Part shown: in pieces, positions 25,340 to 37,900 of the stretch
Position numbering within the stretch: the first letter of the stretch is position 1
How the letters are laid out: every line of letters begins with the position of its first letter
Assembly: GCA_036971615.1 (NCBI GenBank)
Contig: JAYKKR010000009.1
Coordinates: forward strand, 434,001 to 498,000
Reading direction: 5' to 3'
DNA length: 64,000 nt
Source: Amyloporia xantha
Taxonomy: Eukaryota; Basidiomycota; Agaricomycetes; Polyporales; Adustoporiaceae
Notes under the pieces: model-generated
Told to the model about the DNA's origin: nothing
What the model saw: only the letters and a program-made list of their open reading frames with translations
The model's database searches: none
Translations under genes and position numbers: made by a program

Positions 25340-27348
25340 TTACTTCAGTGCCTTCTTCATTTGCTGAGAAAGGGCCTGCATCAGTCTCGACGCTCGGGGC
25401 GATGAAGAAACATGACAGACCCACCTCCTCCATAGCGTCCAGGTCATTAGTCTCGATCCGGATAATCCGCTTTCCCGTTACCTTCTCGATCTGCTCCATA
25501 TGGGCCCAGGTCGCCTTGTCGTGGACGAAATTGATTGAGATCCCCTTACGTCCGAAGCGTCCAGTCCGACCTGGATGAATTCGGATGTGCATTAGCTACC
25601 CGATATCATACACAAGGATAGAGGACAGCATGGAAACTGAAGTACCAACCAATGCGATGGATGTAGGTTTCGATGTCAGGTCGGGCATCATCCTTGTGGC
25701 CGCGCTGGTCGCGTTCGTTTAGCAGAGGCAGGTCGTAGTTCACGACCATGTTCACTTGGAGGATATCGATACCTCGAGCAATGACATTGGTCGTAATCAG
25801 GACTTTCTCGCGACCCTCTCGGAAGCTATCTATAATGGTATCGCGCTCCGACGCGTCCTTTGCGCCATGCAAGGATGCGACCTTGTGTCCCTCGGCGGTC
25901 ATCCTCTGCGAGATACGGTCCGCCGTATGCCGGTGCTGTATTTGAATTGAAAACACGATGCCAATGAATCACGTTTAGGTAAATAGAACGAAGTCCTCAG
26001 GCGTGCTTACCTGGCAGAAGATGATGCTCTGTCCGATCGTCAGGAGATTGTATAGCGAGACAAGCACCTCGTATTTGTGCTCCTCATTACGACAATCCAT
26101 ATAAAATTGTCTAATGTTGTCGACGGAAAGCTCATTCTTCTTGAGCTCGATCTTGTTCGCATTTGGTGCGAATTTGCTTGCGAAGTTCCGCACGTGATCG
26201 GGGAAGGTGGCAGAGAAGAGAATAATTTGGACATCGTTTCGGGGCAACATGCTACAGGAACAATTGTGGTCACTACATGCAAGCGAACATGAGAGCATCA
26301 TGGGTGGAACGCACTTTTTTACACGTAATGTCTGGTCTCCGAGCCCATCCTGGTCCAACATGTTGTCGGCTTCATCCAAAACGAAGACCTTCACTTCTGA
26401 CACGTCGATGACTTTCCGCCTGATCAAATCGGCCATTGTACCCGGAGTGCCCACGACAACATGCGCTGTAACACGACTGGCGCCTTTCGGCAAGTGATCT
26501 TTAATAGCGTATTCTGTCTGCACAGGCGTGAATTTGCCCATCGCGACCACGACTGACATGATCTGTCTAGCCAGCTCTCTGGAAGGTGCAAGACACAATG
26601 CCTGGAAATTGTTCATATTATTGACAGTATTTTAAAGACAGGAAGGCTCGTCTGAGCTCTTACCTGTGTCTTGTTCTTTGAGAAATCAACCCGGCTCAGC
26701 ATTGTTAGGACAAATGCAGCCGTCTTCCCGGTCCCAGATTGCGACTGACCGATCATATTCTGCGGTCTGGGGTTATGGCGGATGAATATGAGTTTACGGA
26801 TGGCACGGGCTGTTAACGCACGGATTGGATAGTAGTAAGGGTAATGCACGCTCTTGAATTTTGGACGGCTTCGAGAATCCCATATCAAAGATGCCCTTAA
26901 GCAGGTCTGCATGTCTATAAGTCGCGAGATTAGATGCGTCGAAGACACTTCACGAGCGACCGGTATCCTCACAGCCCAAGTTGCTCAAATGACTTTGCAC
27001 TATAGAGGGGGGAATTTGGATCGGCTTGTTGATCTGCTAAGGTGACCTGCGAGGCAATTAAGAACGGCGATGCAATTGCGAGCAGAGCGAGACTTACGGA
27101 GACTTCGAAGGTCGACTTTACGAGATCCGTGTCAGGCCCTGATGAGACAGAAAGAGAACACCGGTCAAAGCAGCTTGCCACAAGCTAGAGCGAAAAGGCC
27201 ATACCGGTCTCTTTCTCCTCCTCGACAGCCTGCTCTGCCTTCTCCGCCGGAGCTGATGAAGAGATGAGACCGTGTTGCGATCATTGCCATGTGATAGATA
27301 CTCACCGGCGGGGGCTGGAGTGTAGAACCCGTCAGCATCTTTCTCCAT
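25340..27348 (-). CDS. DBP5: DEAD-box ATP-dependent RNA helicase DBP5 (mRNA export)
   Basis: Eleven exons: 27348..27306, 27252..27205, 27138..27098, 27046..26973, 26914..26822, 26766..26664, 26601..26315, 26251..26011, 25935..25650, 25570..25425 and 25363..25340. Phases close to 461 residues. Motifs in order are the [16 protein letters not shown]-terminal signature, the Q-motif region [14 protein letters not shown], Walker [43 protein letters not shown] (DEAD), LFSATF (SAT), [10 protein letters not shown] and [13 protein letters not shown]. These identify the DBP5/DDX19 group, which remodels mRNPs at the cytoplasmic face of the nuclear pore and also acts in translation termination. The acidic N-terminus is short. 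The start ATG precedes [13 protein letters not shown]. It diverges from the NMNAT gene. Confidence 0.96.
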
Positions 27349-27832
27349 ATTGCCGACAGATTTCCAAATGGTACAGAGTAAGTAGCGAAGAGTAGAAAAG
27401 CAAGCAGCGACCAGAGGCAGTGGCGCACGCGGACAGACGCTTAGATCGGAGACGAAATTCATCTTATCGCAAGCTTTCATCGTCCGTTTGCCTCTTGCCT
27501 CCTTCCATCCATGTCCTCACCAGCGAACAGTGGGCGGACATTGCAGATGGCGAATTCTTGCTCGCTTGCTACCTCAAAGGTTCTCTAATTTGGCGACACT
27601 TGTCTGATTCACTTTCCCCATCTCGCAGCTGTCTCGCCTCGGCCATCTATCTCTGACAATCCAGGCATTTCAAACCGACTTTCCCTGCGCGTGTGTTTCA
27701 TATCCGTCACTCACACCCAACAGGCATGGCGACGATTCATCTCCGCATTACTGTATCTATCGGACTAAGTAGATATTGTGATTTTGTAGGAGTAATCCTC
27801 GCTTCCACATCTACTAGACCGGGTCTGCCGTG
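27349..27832. promoter_or_regulatory. Divergent intergenic region, DBP5 and NMNAT
   Basis: 484 bases lie between divergent start codons. The NMNAT side is rich in CT tracts, which are common near fungal transcription starts. No specific site can be assigned. Confidence 0.35.
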
Positions 27833-28798
27833 ATGTCCCTGCCAACGCTTATTGACCGTGTTCACGCCGGTGAATCAGCTGTCGAGCTGGTCTACACCTC
27901 ACACGAACGGTGGCCACTGCCTCGGTCATCAGCCGGCGAAGTCCTGCGTGTTTCTGTCCTCGATTCGTCTTTCAATCCACCGACCCTTGCTCATCTCGCG
28001 CTTGCGAACGCTCCCCGCCCCAAGCTCCCCGCCTCAACATCTTCCCCGTCGCCGGAGACACCGGAGTATGATGCCAAGTTATTGCTACTCTCTGTACGGA
28101 ACGCCGACAAGAAGTTGAACCCCGGGGACGCGAATTACGTCCAACGTCTCGAGATGATGATCCTCCTCGCGAGGGACATCGTTCGAGACGGGTCTAGCAC
28201 AAGCGAGGTGGAGCACATGCAGGCCTCGCGTCCTGGGGGTCCCGCCCACGAGAATGTCGCAGTAGCCATCATCGATGAACCCACGTTCGTGGGCAAGTCG
28301 AGAATACTGCTCCAATTTTTACGGCATCGTTTGTCAAACACCCTTGCGAGTTCTCCAAATGTGCCGTCAGCGGACATCCAACTATCTCCTCCCCCGACTC
28401 GGGCATTATGCCCGAAGCTTGTATTTCTCGTGGGCATGGACACGCTCGAACGCCTCTTCGCGACTCGTTATTACGCCTCAGGAGACGCCATGCTCGTATC
28501 TCTTCGCCAGTTCTTCTCATCAGATGGTGACGACGCGAGCGTTGTGTGCGCGCGACGGGCATTATCTGGGAGCTTGCGAAAGGAAGATGAGGAAGGAAAC
28601 AACGTTCCAGACAGCAGTAGAGAATTCATACAGGCAAACCGCGTGATATTGATTGACATTGGAGAGCATGAGAGAACCATCAGCAGCACTCAGATCCGAC
28701 ATCTGCTGAGAAAGGGTGACTTCACATGGAGAAATATGGTGACACCGTCAGTAGCTGAATACATCATAGAACACGATTTGTATCGTACTTCATCCTAG
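27833..28798 (+). CDS. Nicotinamide mononucleotide adenylyltransferase, POF1-like
   Basis: A single exon of 321 residues, unusual here because the neighbours are intron-rich. The nucleotidyltransferase signature SSFNPPTLAHLAL lies at residues 45-57, in the variant form found in fungal POF1-type NMNATs (FNPPTxAH instead of FNPxHxGH). The C-terminal ISSTQIR motif, at about 283-289, contacts ATP in this fold. FLVGMDTLERLF in the middle matches the family core. The enzyme should transfer AMP from ATP to nicotinamide mononucleotide to form NAD+. The ATG at 27833 is used; the GTG just upstream is not a likely start. It is convergent with FAS, and the two stop codons are 182 bases apart. Confidence 0.9.
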   Translation: MSLPTLIDRVHAGESAVELVYTSHERWPLPRSSAGEVLRVSVLDSSFNPPTLAHLALANAPRPKLPASTSSPSPETPEYDAKLLLLSVRNADKKLNPGDANYVQRLEMMILLARDIVRDGSSTSEVEHMQASRPGGPAHENVAVAIIDEPTFVGKSRILLQFLRHRLSNTLASSPNVPSADIQLSPPPTRALCPKLVFLVGMDTLERLFATRYYASGDAMLVSLRQFFSSDGDDASVVCARRALSGSLRKEDEEGNNVPDSSREFIQANRVILIDIGEHERTISSTQIRHLLRKGDFTWRNMVTPSVAEYIIEHDLYRTSS

Positions 28799-28980
28799 CA
28801 TACAATCATCAGATGACACATTTCATCTCCCATGATATATCAGAACAAAGTGAATTTATTGCAATTATGAAAACAGATACATTCGAACGTAAAGCATGCG
28901 ACAATATGATATAACCGTAAATGAGACCGTACCGAACCAAGCTGAGAACATTGCAGATGCAGGAATACAAAGAGTAAGAA

Positions 28981-31900
28981 TCATGACGATGTGGCTTGTG
29001 CGAACGCGATAGCGACAGTCTGTTGGACAACTAGTGAGCAACTGCGAAGCAATCAATAGAGACGAGCATACCTCCGAGTGGCTGAGTGATAGATGGACCT
29101 TCGAGATACCCTTGCCCTCAGCAGCCGACTTGGCATCGCCGTGTAGAACGACCGTAGGGACACCAGACGCGTCGGGGAGAATCTCGATGTCTTTCATGGC
29201 GGCCGCTGCACCCTTGGAAGAAACACCGAGCGACTTGAATACCGCTTCCTTGCCAACCCATCGGGCAGCGAATGACGCCTCAGGCGAAGGTTGAGCACGG
29301 CAATACGAGATCTCAGCGTCAGTGAAGTTGCGCGACACGAAAGAAGGATTCCAAGAGGGAACGGATGAGATCAGCTCTGAAGAAGCTTTTAGTGCCCGAG
29401 GACGAAATGAGATATCCAAAAATATGCACCTTGATCAACGCCCACACCTGCAGTCGCATCTTTCTCAGACAACATCTCCGAAACTGCTTTGACATGCGCG
29501 GTATCAATTGCAGGCAGAGTGGCTCGTTTGGAGGAGAAGGCGTAGCTGCCAGTCTTGGGATCAAAGGCCGCTCTCGCAAGAGGATTGAGCATAACAGATT
29601 CCTCCAAATCTTTCGTGAAGGGAGGTCCATCCTTGACTCTGACCAGAGAGTTGGTAGTCATCATCTCGCTCATGGCTTTGTAGGTCTGTCGGGCGCGAAC
29701 AACATTCTTAGACTTGTACGTTTCATAGGCGGAGGGGTCAAGGGCGCCAAGGAGGTAGCGAGGGTTTACTATGAGGCAGGTTCCGCCGACTTGACCGAAT
29801 CCGAACGACGACTGTATTGTGCTCAGCTCGGTTAAAACATGATGAGCGAGAACGACCTACCATGATGCCTGCGCGAATGCCATCGGTATGGATCGTCTTC
29901 GAGGGGAACATGAGATATGTGTAGTCCTTGAAGTGAGAATCCACGTTACTGCAGACGTATCGTCAGACACTGGAAAACTTCGATAGCTTTGACGACTTAC
30001 TCAGCATTCCTGTTACCGGGGACGATACCATGATCCACGCTCTGCAGGAGACCAGCAAGTTGCCACGCTGCGGAACCACCCTTGGAGTGGCCACACAGAC
30101 TCTTCTGCGCCATAACGGGTACGGCATTGCCTGGTGTACGCGAGATATTGGTGAACACATCGTTCCAAACATGCGTCTCATTCCCTTCCTGTGAACACAA
30201 GGATGGCTATCAACACGTATACAGTCCAGAAAAGGAGGGTCACATACGTTCGCACCAGTACCTGTTCCATGAATGGATAGAACGCCGATGTCGTCAGCAG
30301 TCAAGCCCCAGACGGCGAGCGCACGACGAAGAGGAGCCACTCTTGCATCCGTGCCATGCAGCATGCCATATGTAGCCAGTGCGTCCTTCTCTTGTCGAGC
30401 TGCCTCCTTCTCAATGTCTGACACGCGTGTCGCAAGATAATCACCATCAATAGCCTCGTTGTTACGTTTGCGAAGCTCGATCTCTTCTTGAAGGAGGCAA
30501 CGCTCGCTGGACAGCCACTGTGAAATCTGATTGCGACGGAATGCCAATTGTCGTGAACGGTATGCGACTTCGAGAATAGGTAGAGGATGTTTTGAGGAAA
30601 CTTCTCTTGCAATGGTGAGCGCACCGCGTCCTGGAGCAGGTACAGATCGACCAGCTTTATCACTAAAGCCGGGGTTAGCTCTGTAATAGCGGTAATCATT
30701 ACGAACTTACGTGGACGTAGACGTGAACGCAACAATTCCTCGAATCGGGCAACCCATTTCCAAAGCCGTCTTTGCACTCATAAGGACATGAACACCTGTT
30801 CCTTGAGCTTCCATGAACTGACCGATGCAGAGAACATTAATGGCAAGATAAAGCGAAGAATCTGTTGAACTTACCCCACCGCGGGTCGTAGTCGCTGGTC
30901 TTGACATCTCGGTCGGTTCGCGACCCATGGCGAACTCAGTCTCTGAGTTGCTCGTGGCCTTCATGTTGGCGAACTCGTAGGAACCTTCTTCACTGAAATC
31001 GTCATAACCTCCGGCAAGCATGACTTTCGCTTTCCCCGATAGTAAGGTATCGCATGCGATTTCCACAGACTGCAAGGCAGTCGCACTATTGCACCTGTTT
31101 TAGACCGCTATGCGAAGAAAAATCCTGTTCACTTACCAAGCACCCACAGGAATCTTCACCGGACCGCACGACGAAAGGAGGAGAAGATTAACCCAGCCTG
31201 CGGTCGTATTGATGAATCTGTTAAAACATTAAGTCAGGCAAGATAGCATGATGACATTCGTTAAGCCACTCACGTCTCCTGTAAGATATCGCTCTGTACG
31301 TCTTTCTCATCTCTACGATCCTTGAACATCTTTGAGAGACTTTCCATGCCACCCATACCACTACCAATACTTGTGCCGACTTCTGATGGGTGCATGTGTT
31401 GGTAAAGCTCGTAAGGGTCAGTGATACCCGACATATTGAGAGCATCTGCCGCAGCAACGAGGGTCCAAAGAGCTGTACGATCCGTCTGCGCTATGATGTC
31501 GGCTGGAATACCGAAACGCCCCGCATGCCACCCAGTGGGGATTTGTCCAGCGACCAGTCGGTTGAACTTGAAGGCTTTCGGGACCATCAAGCGAGCACCA
31601 CGCTTCAGTTTGACGAAGTATTGGCCACCTTCTCCAGCCCAGATATCACAACTGTCGCCATGTTCGTACTTGAATTTTTCAGCCTCAACTTGGCTCGCCT
31701 CGAAGGGTTCCAGATCATGGGACAGCTCAATCTCCTGGTTGAAAACTTTCTTCTTAGGATCATAGCCACGGAAGAGGTCAGGCTCTGTGACATCCTATGA
31801 GACCCTGTCACTACGAAAGAAGGACATACTCACCGATCAAACGAATGCCAGCATGGCTGAGAATATCTTCTTCATAGCGACTTTTCACGTCCTTATCATC

Positions 31901-34900
31901 GACGGGCTCTCCAGTCTTCGTATCGACCCATCCAACATACAGCGAACCGTCCTTGAGGCGACCATCGAAGTGCTTGATATGACCCATCATCCACGCCATC
32001 TCGATACATCCCTCGATAGTAAATTCACCACGGGCTTCCATTTCCCATCTAGTGCGCGAACTGCCCCAGGGGCCTACCTCGCCGAAACCTGTAACAACGA
32101 CGACCTGATCGAGATCCAGCATTCCCCGTAACTTTGAGACGTCGGAAAGCGATTCCAATGGCTCCAAAGGTGGGAACTCGAACTTGAAGTTAGCGCGAGG
32201 CGTCACATTGACTGTCTGCAAAACGCGCTCTGCTTCAACACCATTGACAATCTTGAAATCGGCTGCATTGTCTCTTGCGATTGCACGGCGGAGCTCGCTC
32301 TTCTTGTTCAAATTCGTGCGAATGCGTGTTGTGATTTCTGCGAGATCAGGTAATCGATCCATCCCACCGTTGAGATCGGCCCAGATAGGCTCCACCTGGG
32401 TTATGCTGAAAAGAAGCGGGTGCATCAATCCTAGGATGTTGAATGCCATCTCCTTTGCGGAGAAGGTCCTCACGCCATGACTCTCTACTTCATGGGCGAC
32501 AATGTTTGTCGCATCCATGAGGCCAGTGCCACGAGTCCATCTAGAGAAACCGTCAGTCTCATTCGAATGCCATAGGTAGAGTGCTTACCCAATGACGGCG
32601 CCAGCAAGGCAGAGATATTCGCCCCAGCTCTCAGAATTCCACCGGTTGAACAACGTCTCCAGTCCGATCTTAGACTCGGAGTACAAACCATCATTACCAA
32701 ATAGACCATGATTCGGCGAAAGCGGTAGAATAACTTGCGTTGGTCGTGTTAGAATATTGCGGGATGCCTTCTTGACCTTAACAGCTCCCAGCAAACGAAG
32801 TAGATTCACTAACATGATGCGATGAGCCAACTCCGACTTGTCGTCCAAGCCGTCGATCTCGCGTCCATTCTCCGGGACGGCCGCAAATGGCATGATGTAG
32901 TCGAGATCAAGGCCAAGCGTCGAATAAATATAGTCAACGAGGGCCTCGACATCTTGCTTCGACCCTTGATTGAATGGAACGACAGTCAATGCAGAGCCTT
33001 TACTGCCGAATCGCTGGAAGACACCCTGGTAATACTCGACGGTGGATCGGCTGTAGCGAGAGGTAGTTATCACGACATGAGCGCCACCGGAAAGGAGGCC
33101 CTTGAGCACTTCAACACCGATCGAGCCCTTGCCAACACCGGTTAGGAGGGCGTTCTTGTCCTTGAACGTTGTGCCGGACGTCGCAATTTCATGAAGGATA
33201 TCAAGATATACCCCGGTAAGATTGCTGCTATACTCCCATGTCGTGCCGACCTTACGCTTCAAATGAAGAAGCGGAACCTTATCAGCAGTGACAGAAGCAA
33301 TGCCGGATACCTGAGGACGGAGGAACTGAGAGGAGGAACGACGAGTACGCGGCGCTCCTGGACGAGCGCGAGACTCCGGGCGTTTGCGCAGAGATCGAAC
33401 TACGCCTTCATAAAGCGCCCGAATACGATTCTTCTGTTCTTCGCTGATCTCGGGCTGCGACTTCACAACGTTCCATAATTTCAGGACATCGTCTTGAATT
33501 TTTTGGATGTTCGTGGGAGCTGAGATCGTGTCACCACTGGCCATCTCTTCGACATACGCCTCTAGCTTGCGAACGTTTTCTCGAACAACTTCTGAATAAA
33601 CGACTTCGCCTTTGGCGGTGACCTCGGTATGTGGAGCAGTAGGGAACGTTACTAATAACAGCAGGTTATAATATGTACCCATTTGACACACGAAACGCTT
33701 ACCATCTTTGTAGAGAGGAGGCTGGCCCACGACTTCGCGACAGTTATCGATCAGTTGTTGGCCGAATTGCTTCGCGAGCTTGTAAGTCTCTCCTCGAGTT
33801 GGGTCGCACCTGTCGATGTAGTATTGCATATAGGTGACGAGCTCCGGGTCGGCACGGTTCATGATTGCGATGCAGCGAGCTGTGATCTCACGATCAACGG
33901 TGGTGAGGCGACCAAATATGATATCATAAAACATGAGAAGTGCATCTTGACGAACCCAGTTCCACGAAGAATCGAAGTGCCGTGCCTTAAGAGCGTCGAA
34001 AACAGGTTGGATACCATCAATATAGACATCGCCATGCTCTCGGGCGATGGCATCCAGCCTAGACTGCAGAGCAGCAACGTTGGCTTTTTCCGACTCATAC
34101 TTGTGCTCTCCAGATCGAGAATCGCGCTTGAGATAACGCAAATACAGCTCAACTTGTTGAGACGCAAACCACTCCTGCTCGGCCTGGAATTTCAAGAACT
34201 CCTCACTATTGATCGTCGGACCACCACCGCCGCCTCCTCCTCCTCCGGCGCTGCTACCTGAGGACAGGGAGATGCCAGCGCGCTGAGCATAGACAGCGAC
34301 AACAGAGTCAAGCCAAGCCTTCGCGTCCGCCTCTGAAGCTAAACGTTTGGGTGGTTCCATTGTTGTGCCAAGTAGAAGTACGCCGTCAGCACGAGAAGGA
34401 CCTAGACCCCACGCTTTCGATAAGTGGGCTTTGATTGACGACATATTGAATCCGCCAGGCATTTTGCTACCGACAAGGCGCCCCACCAGGCCTGACGTAT
34501 ACTTGCCCAAAGAACCAGAGAAACCAACTCCGAGAGCGGATCCGAGCTCTTCTAGTGGCAACTCCTCTCCCTTCTCAGGAGCAGAGGCAAACTCGACTTG
34601 TAAATCACCTAGGATCTCGTTCTGAAGAGTCGACTTGCCGCCAGATAGATCCTTAAGAGACTTTGAAAGGGGAATTTCTTCCACTCTCTTCTTGAGTTTC
34701 TGGGCAACGATAACATTCAGGATCTCGATCGCCTTCAGCGGCACATCCTCGACACTGGCGGCTGCCGTAGACGCAGGCGCCGGGGCGGGTGTAGATGGCG
34801 CAGCAACGGGGGAAGTAGCTGATGGAATGGAGGCAACTGATGTCGCATCTGCCGTTTGGACGGCGACCGCGGGGGCCTCGGGCTCATCTTCAAATTGATA

Positions 34901-37900
34901 GTACACCTCCTTCGTGTTCTTCGCATGACAAAGAATGGCACGAACGCGGCTTACTGAATCGTCTTGGGTTTCGTATTTTGCCTTCAGAGTCCTCGTTGCC
35001 ATACCAGTGAGCGTCGGGGAGGGACCTATCTCTATAAAGCGTTCGAAGTCGTAGCGAGTGAAGAAGATATCCTGGGTCTCGATCCAGCGTACAGCCGACG
35101 CGAACTGATAGGCAAGAAGTTCAACGAGAGTGACGTAGGCCAACTTCTGCCGTTGCTCGGGAGCACCCCAATTCTCTTGATCCCATTTGCGAAGGACCTT
35201 GTCCAGCCTGGCGGAGAGCGTGCGATCGTAGATCAGCTGAACATAATCCTTTGAGACCTCAAACGGCTTCGCAATAAGGTTCGGTACATATTTGCCGACC
35301 AGTGTATCAGGATTGAGATGTGCAGCATTGATCTTCTTAGACAAGTCTTGGGAAAAACCATTAGTCAGAAATTGATTACCAGAGCAGAGCTCACTTACAT
35401 GCTCGGAAGGGCATCACACCAGCCCAAAGGTAACGGGAGTGGAAAGGGACATCGATTCCAGGCAGAGGGATGGTAGCAAAACCGCGTTCCAGCTTGATGT
35501 AGCCCTCGGCTTGTTGCTGCTCCTTTGCGCGAGCAAAGCAAGAGCCAATTATTTCACCTAGCATCTCTTTGACTTGATCAATGGTAAATTTCTCCGTTAA
35601 CTAGAAAGTCACATTAGGGCCACACATGATGCAAGAACCTCACCGACACTAACCTTCTGGATATCGATCTTCTCTATCTTCAGATAATTCAGTACATTTG
35701 TCATCGTCTGCAACGCGACTAGTTCGCCCGCACAAACATATTGTTGACCCTGGGGAAGGTCTCGTCAATACAAACGTTGTCCAACATAACTATGGTCGGC
35801 TTACCTCCACGTTGTAATTCACGATCTCCAAAAGGCAACCTGTACGCTGAGCAATATCATCGACAACCTCACGGAGGGCCGCATCGGTGAACGTCTTCGA
35901 AATACGACTGGGGTTAACCGCGCACATCGCATAATTCGACCTATTCTGGGAATCACGTTCCACCGCACGCTGCATAGTGATACCGCGGTAGAAGACGATG
36001 TCGACAAGGGACGAGATGGGAAGAACTTCCGCGATAGAGGCAAGCGCAGAGTACTCGCCGAGTGAGTGGCCTGCAAATGCGGCGCCGTTTTGGACAAGAC
36101 CCTTCGAGCGCATGTCCTCAAATGCTGCCCGTTCGGTGACGACAAGGGCAATTTGGGCAAACTGAGTAGCGTACAAGAGACCGGATGGGTGACTGAAGGT
36201 ATACCTTTGGGTACGAACATTGATATCACCGAAAAGCGGAAGAGTCTTCACGTTGCCGTCCTTGTCCATCGTATCGTACGTCATTTCCATGTAGCGTTGA
36301 CGAATAGCCTGTCCCTTAATACCACCAAAATGGACCGTTTTCTCCTTAGGATTATTCTTCACGATCTCGACAATAGAGAAGCCGTACACCGCAGTGAGAT
36401 GGGCGTCAGCTACATCCCACACCGACCGCGCAGCTGGAGAGCTGTTGTAAAGATCCATGCCCATCCCTGGCTCCTGGGAGCCTTGGCCAGTGAATACGTA
36501 GACGGTGTTAGGCTGCGCTACTTCCGCAGTGCCTTCCAGCACCTTGTCTCCTGAGGAATTGAACGTCTCGACCTTCACGACGATGTTACCGTCACGCATT
36601 GCAACATGTTTCAGCTTCACATTTAACTCATCGTGGGGGAGAATCATCCCAACGAAACCCACGTCGTATCTGGTCACCAACGTCAGCTGAAATCACAACC
36701 AAAGTAAGAAAATACTCACGCAATGACACGTTCAGGATGGCCCTGAGCTACAACCGTTTCGACGTAACGCCTTGTAGCAGCACTTGACCACATCCCATGA
36801 GTGATCGTGCCAGGAAGGGCTGCATAGTCCGAGAAGTACGGGTTGACGTGAATCGGATTGAAGTCCCCAGAGACGATAGAATACGGTTCGTTCGTAGCAG
36901 GAGAGTTGAACACAGTTGAAGCAGCGGACGTCATAGTGTAACCGTCATTAGCCAGTGGGCTTGGTAAACCCTGCGGTTGGCCATGGCGTTGCAAGTACGC
37001 AAGGACGGGGTTACCGCGGCTGTCGTCCTGCAAGAAATCAACGTTGCCGACTTTCACCAAACGCTTGAGCTGATCGCGAACGAAGATATCCCCAGACACG
37101 GACACCGACTTGTAGCACGTCTTATTCCGGTAAGTGACTTCTGATTTGACCCGGAAGAGGAGCCCAGTTCCAGCTTGCAGAGGTTTAGACTCATCGTCCC
37201 ATTCGAACCACTCCTTCGACTGCAGAACACCGACATCGGCTTCTGCTGCGAGCTCGACCAAATAGTCTGGTTCCTCGATAAGCTCGAATGTGTTCTCGAA
37301 ATCGGTGAAATGACCCCTGTAAAGGAACGAGGATACTACCTCTATCACAGGCTCACCATCCCGCATTACAAACCCTTTGACTTTGACAGTCTTGCCTGCA
37401 TCATTGTTGACAACTGAAACGATGCGAGCCTCCGCCTTGCAAACGTCGCCTGCCTCGAGGGGCTTGGCACCGTTCACCATACGGAAGCCATTAGAAAGAT
37501 GCACTAGCTTGAGAAGGTCGCCGTCGATAGATGACGGGAAGATCGCCTTCATGATGGCCTGGAGAACTATCAATACTAATCCGCACATGCGAAAATAATG
37601 AACATACCTGCCAACCAGTGACGATTGCGAAATCCATAGGTGCCTGTACTTGGTCGTTCCTTGCAGACTTGAACGATTCGCCATCATTGCCGACGACCGC
37701 ACAGAACCTCTCGACGTGATCAGCGCCAATTGTGACTTCTTCCCCAGTAAACGTCTGGCGAACATCGATGTCAGGAAGAACCTCGTTGTCCCCAAACCAC
37801 AATCTCCAATAGAAGTCCTTGATACGCTTGTTGCGATCACCAGCCACCTCGTGGATAGGAGCATAGCCCATCGTGGGCTTGTACAAGAACTGCAGCTTGA

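Noticed and set aside
27830..27832. GTG as upstream start of the NMNAT gene
   Set aside because: Fungal nuclear genes rarely start at GTG and the ATG follows directly at 27833.
35342..35346. Separate start for an alpha-subunit FAS gene at the 35346 exon
   Set aside because: The codon is TTG (Leu), the exon begins in phase from the upstream exon, and the beta C-terminus is within it; the gene is fused.
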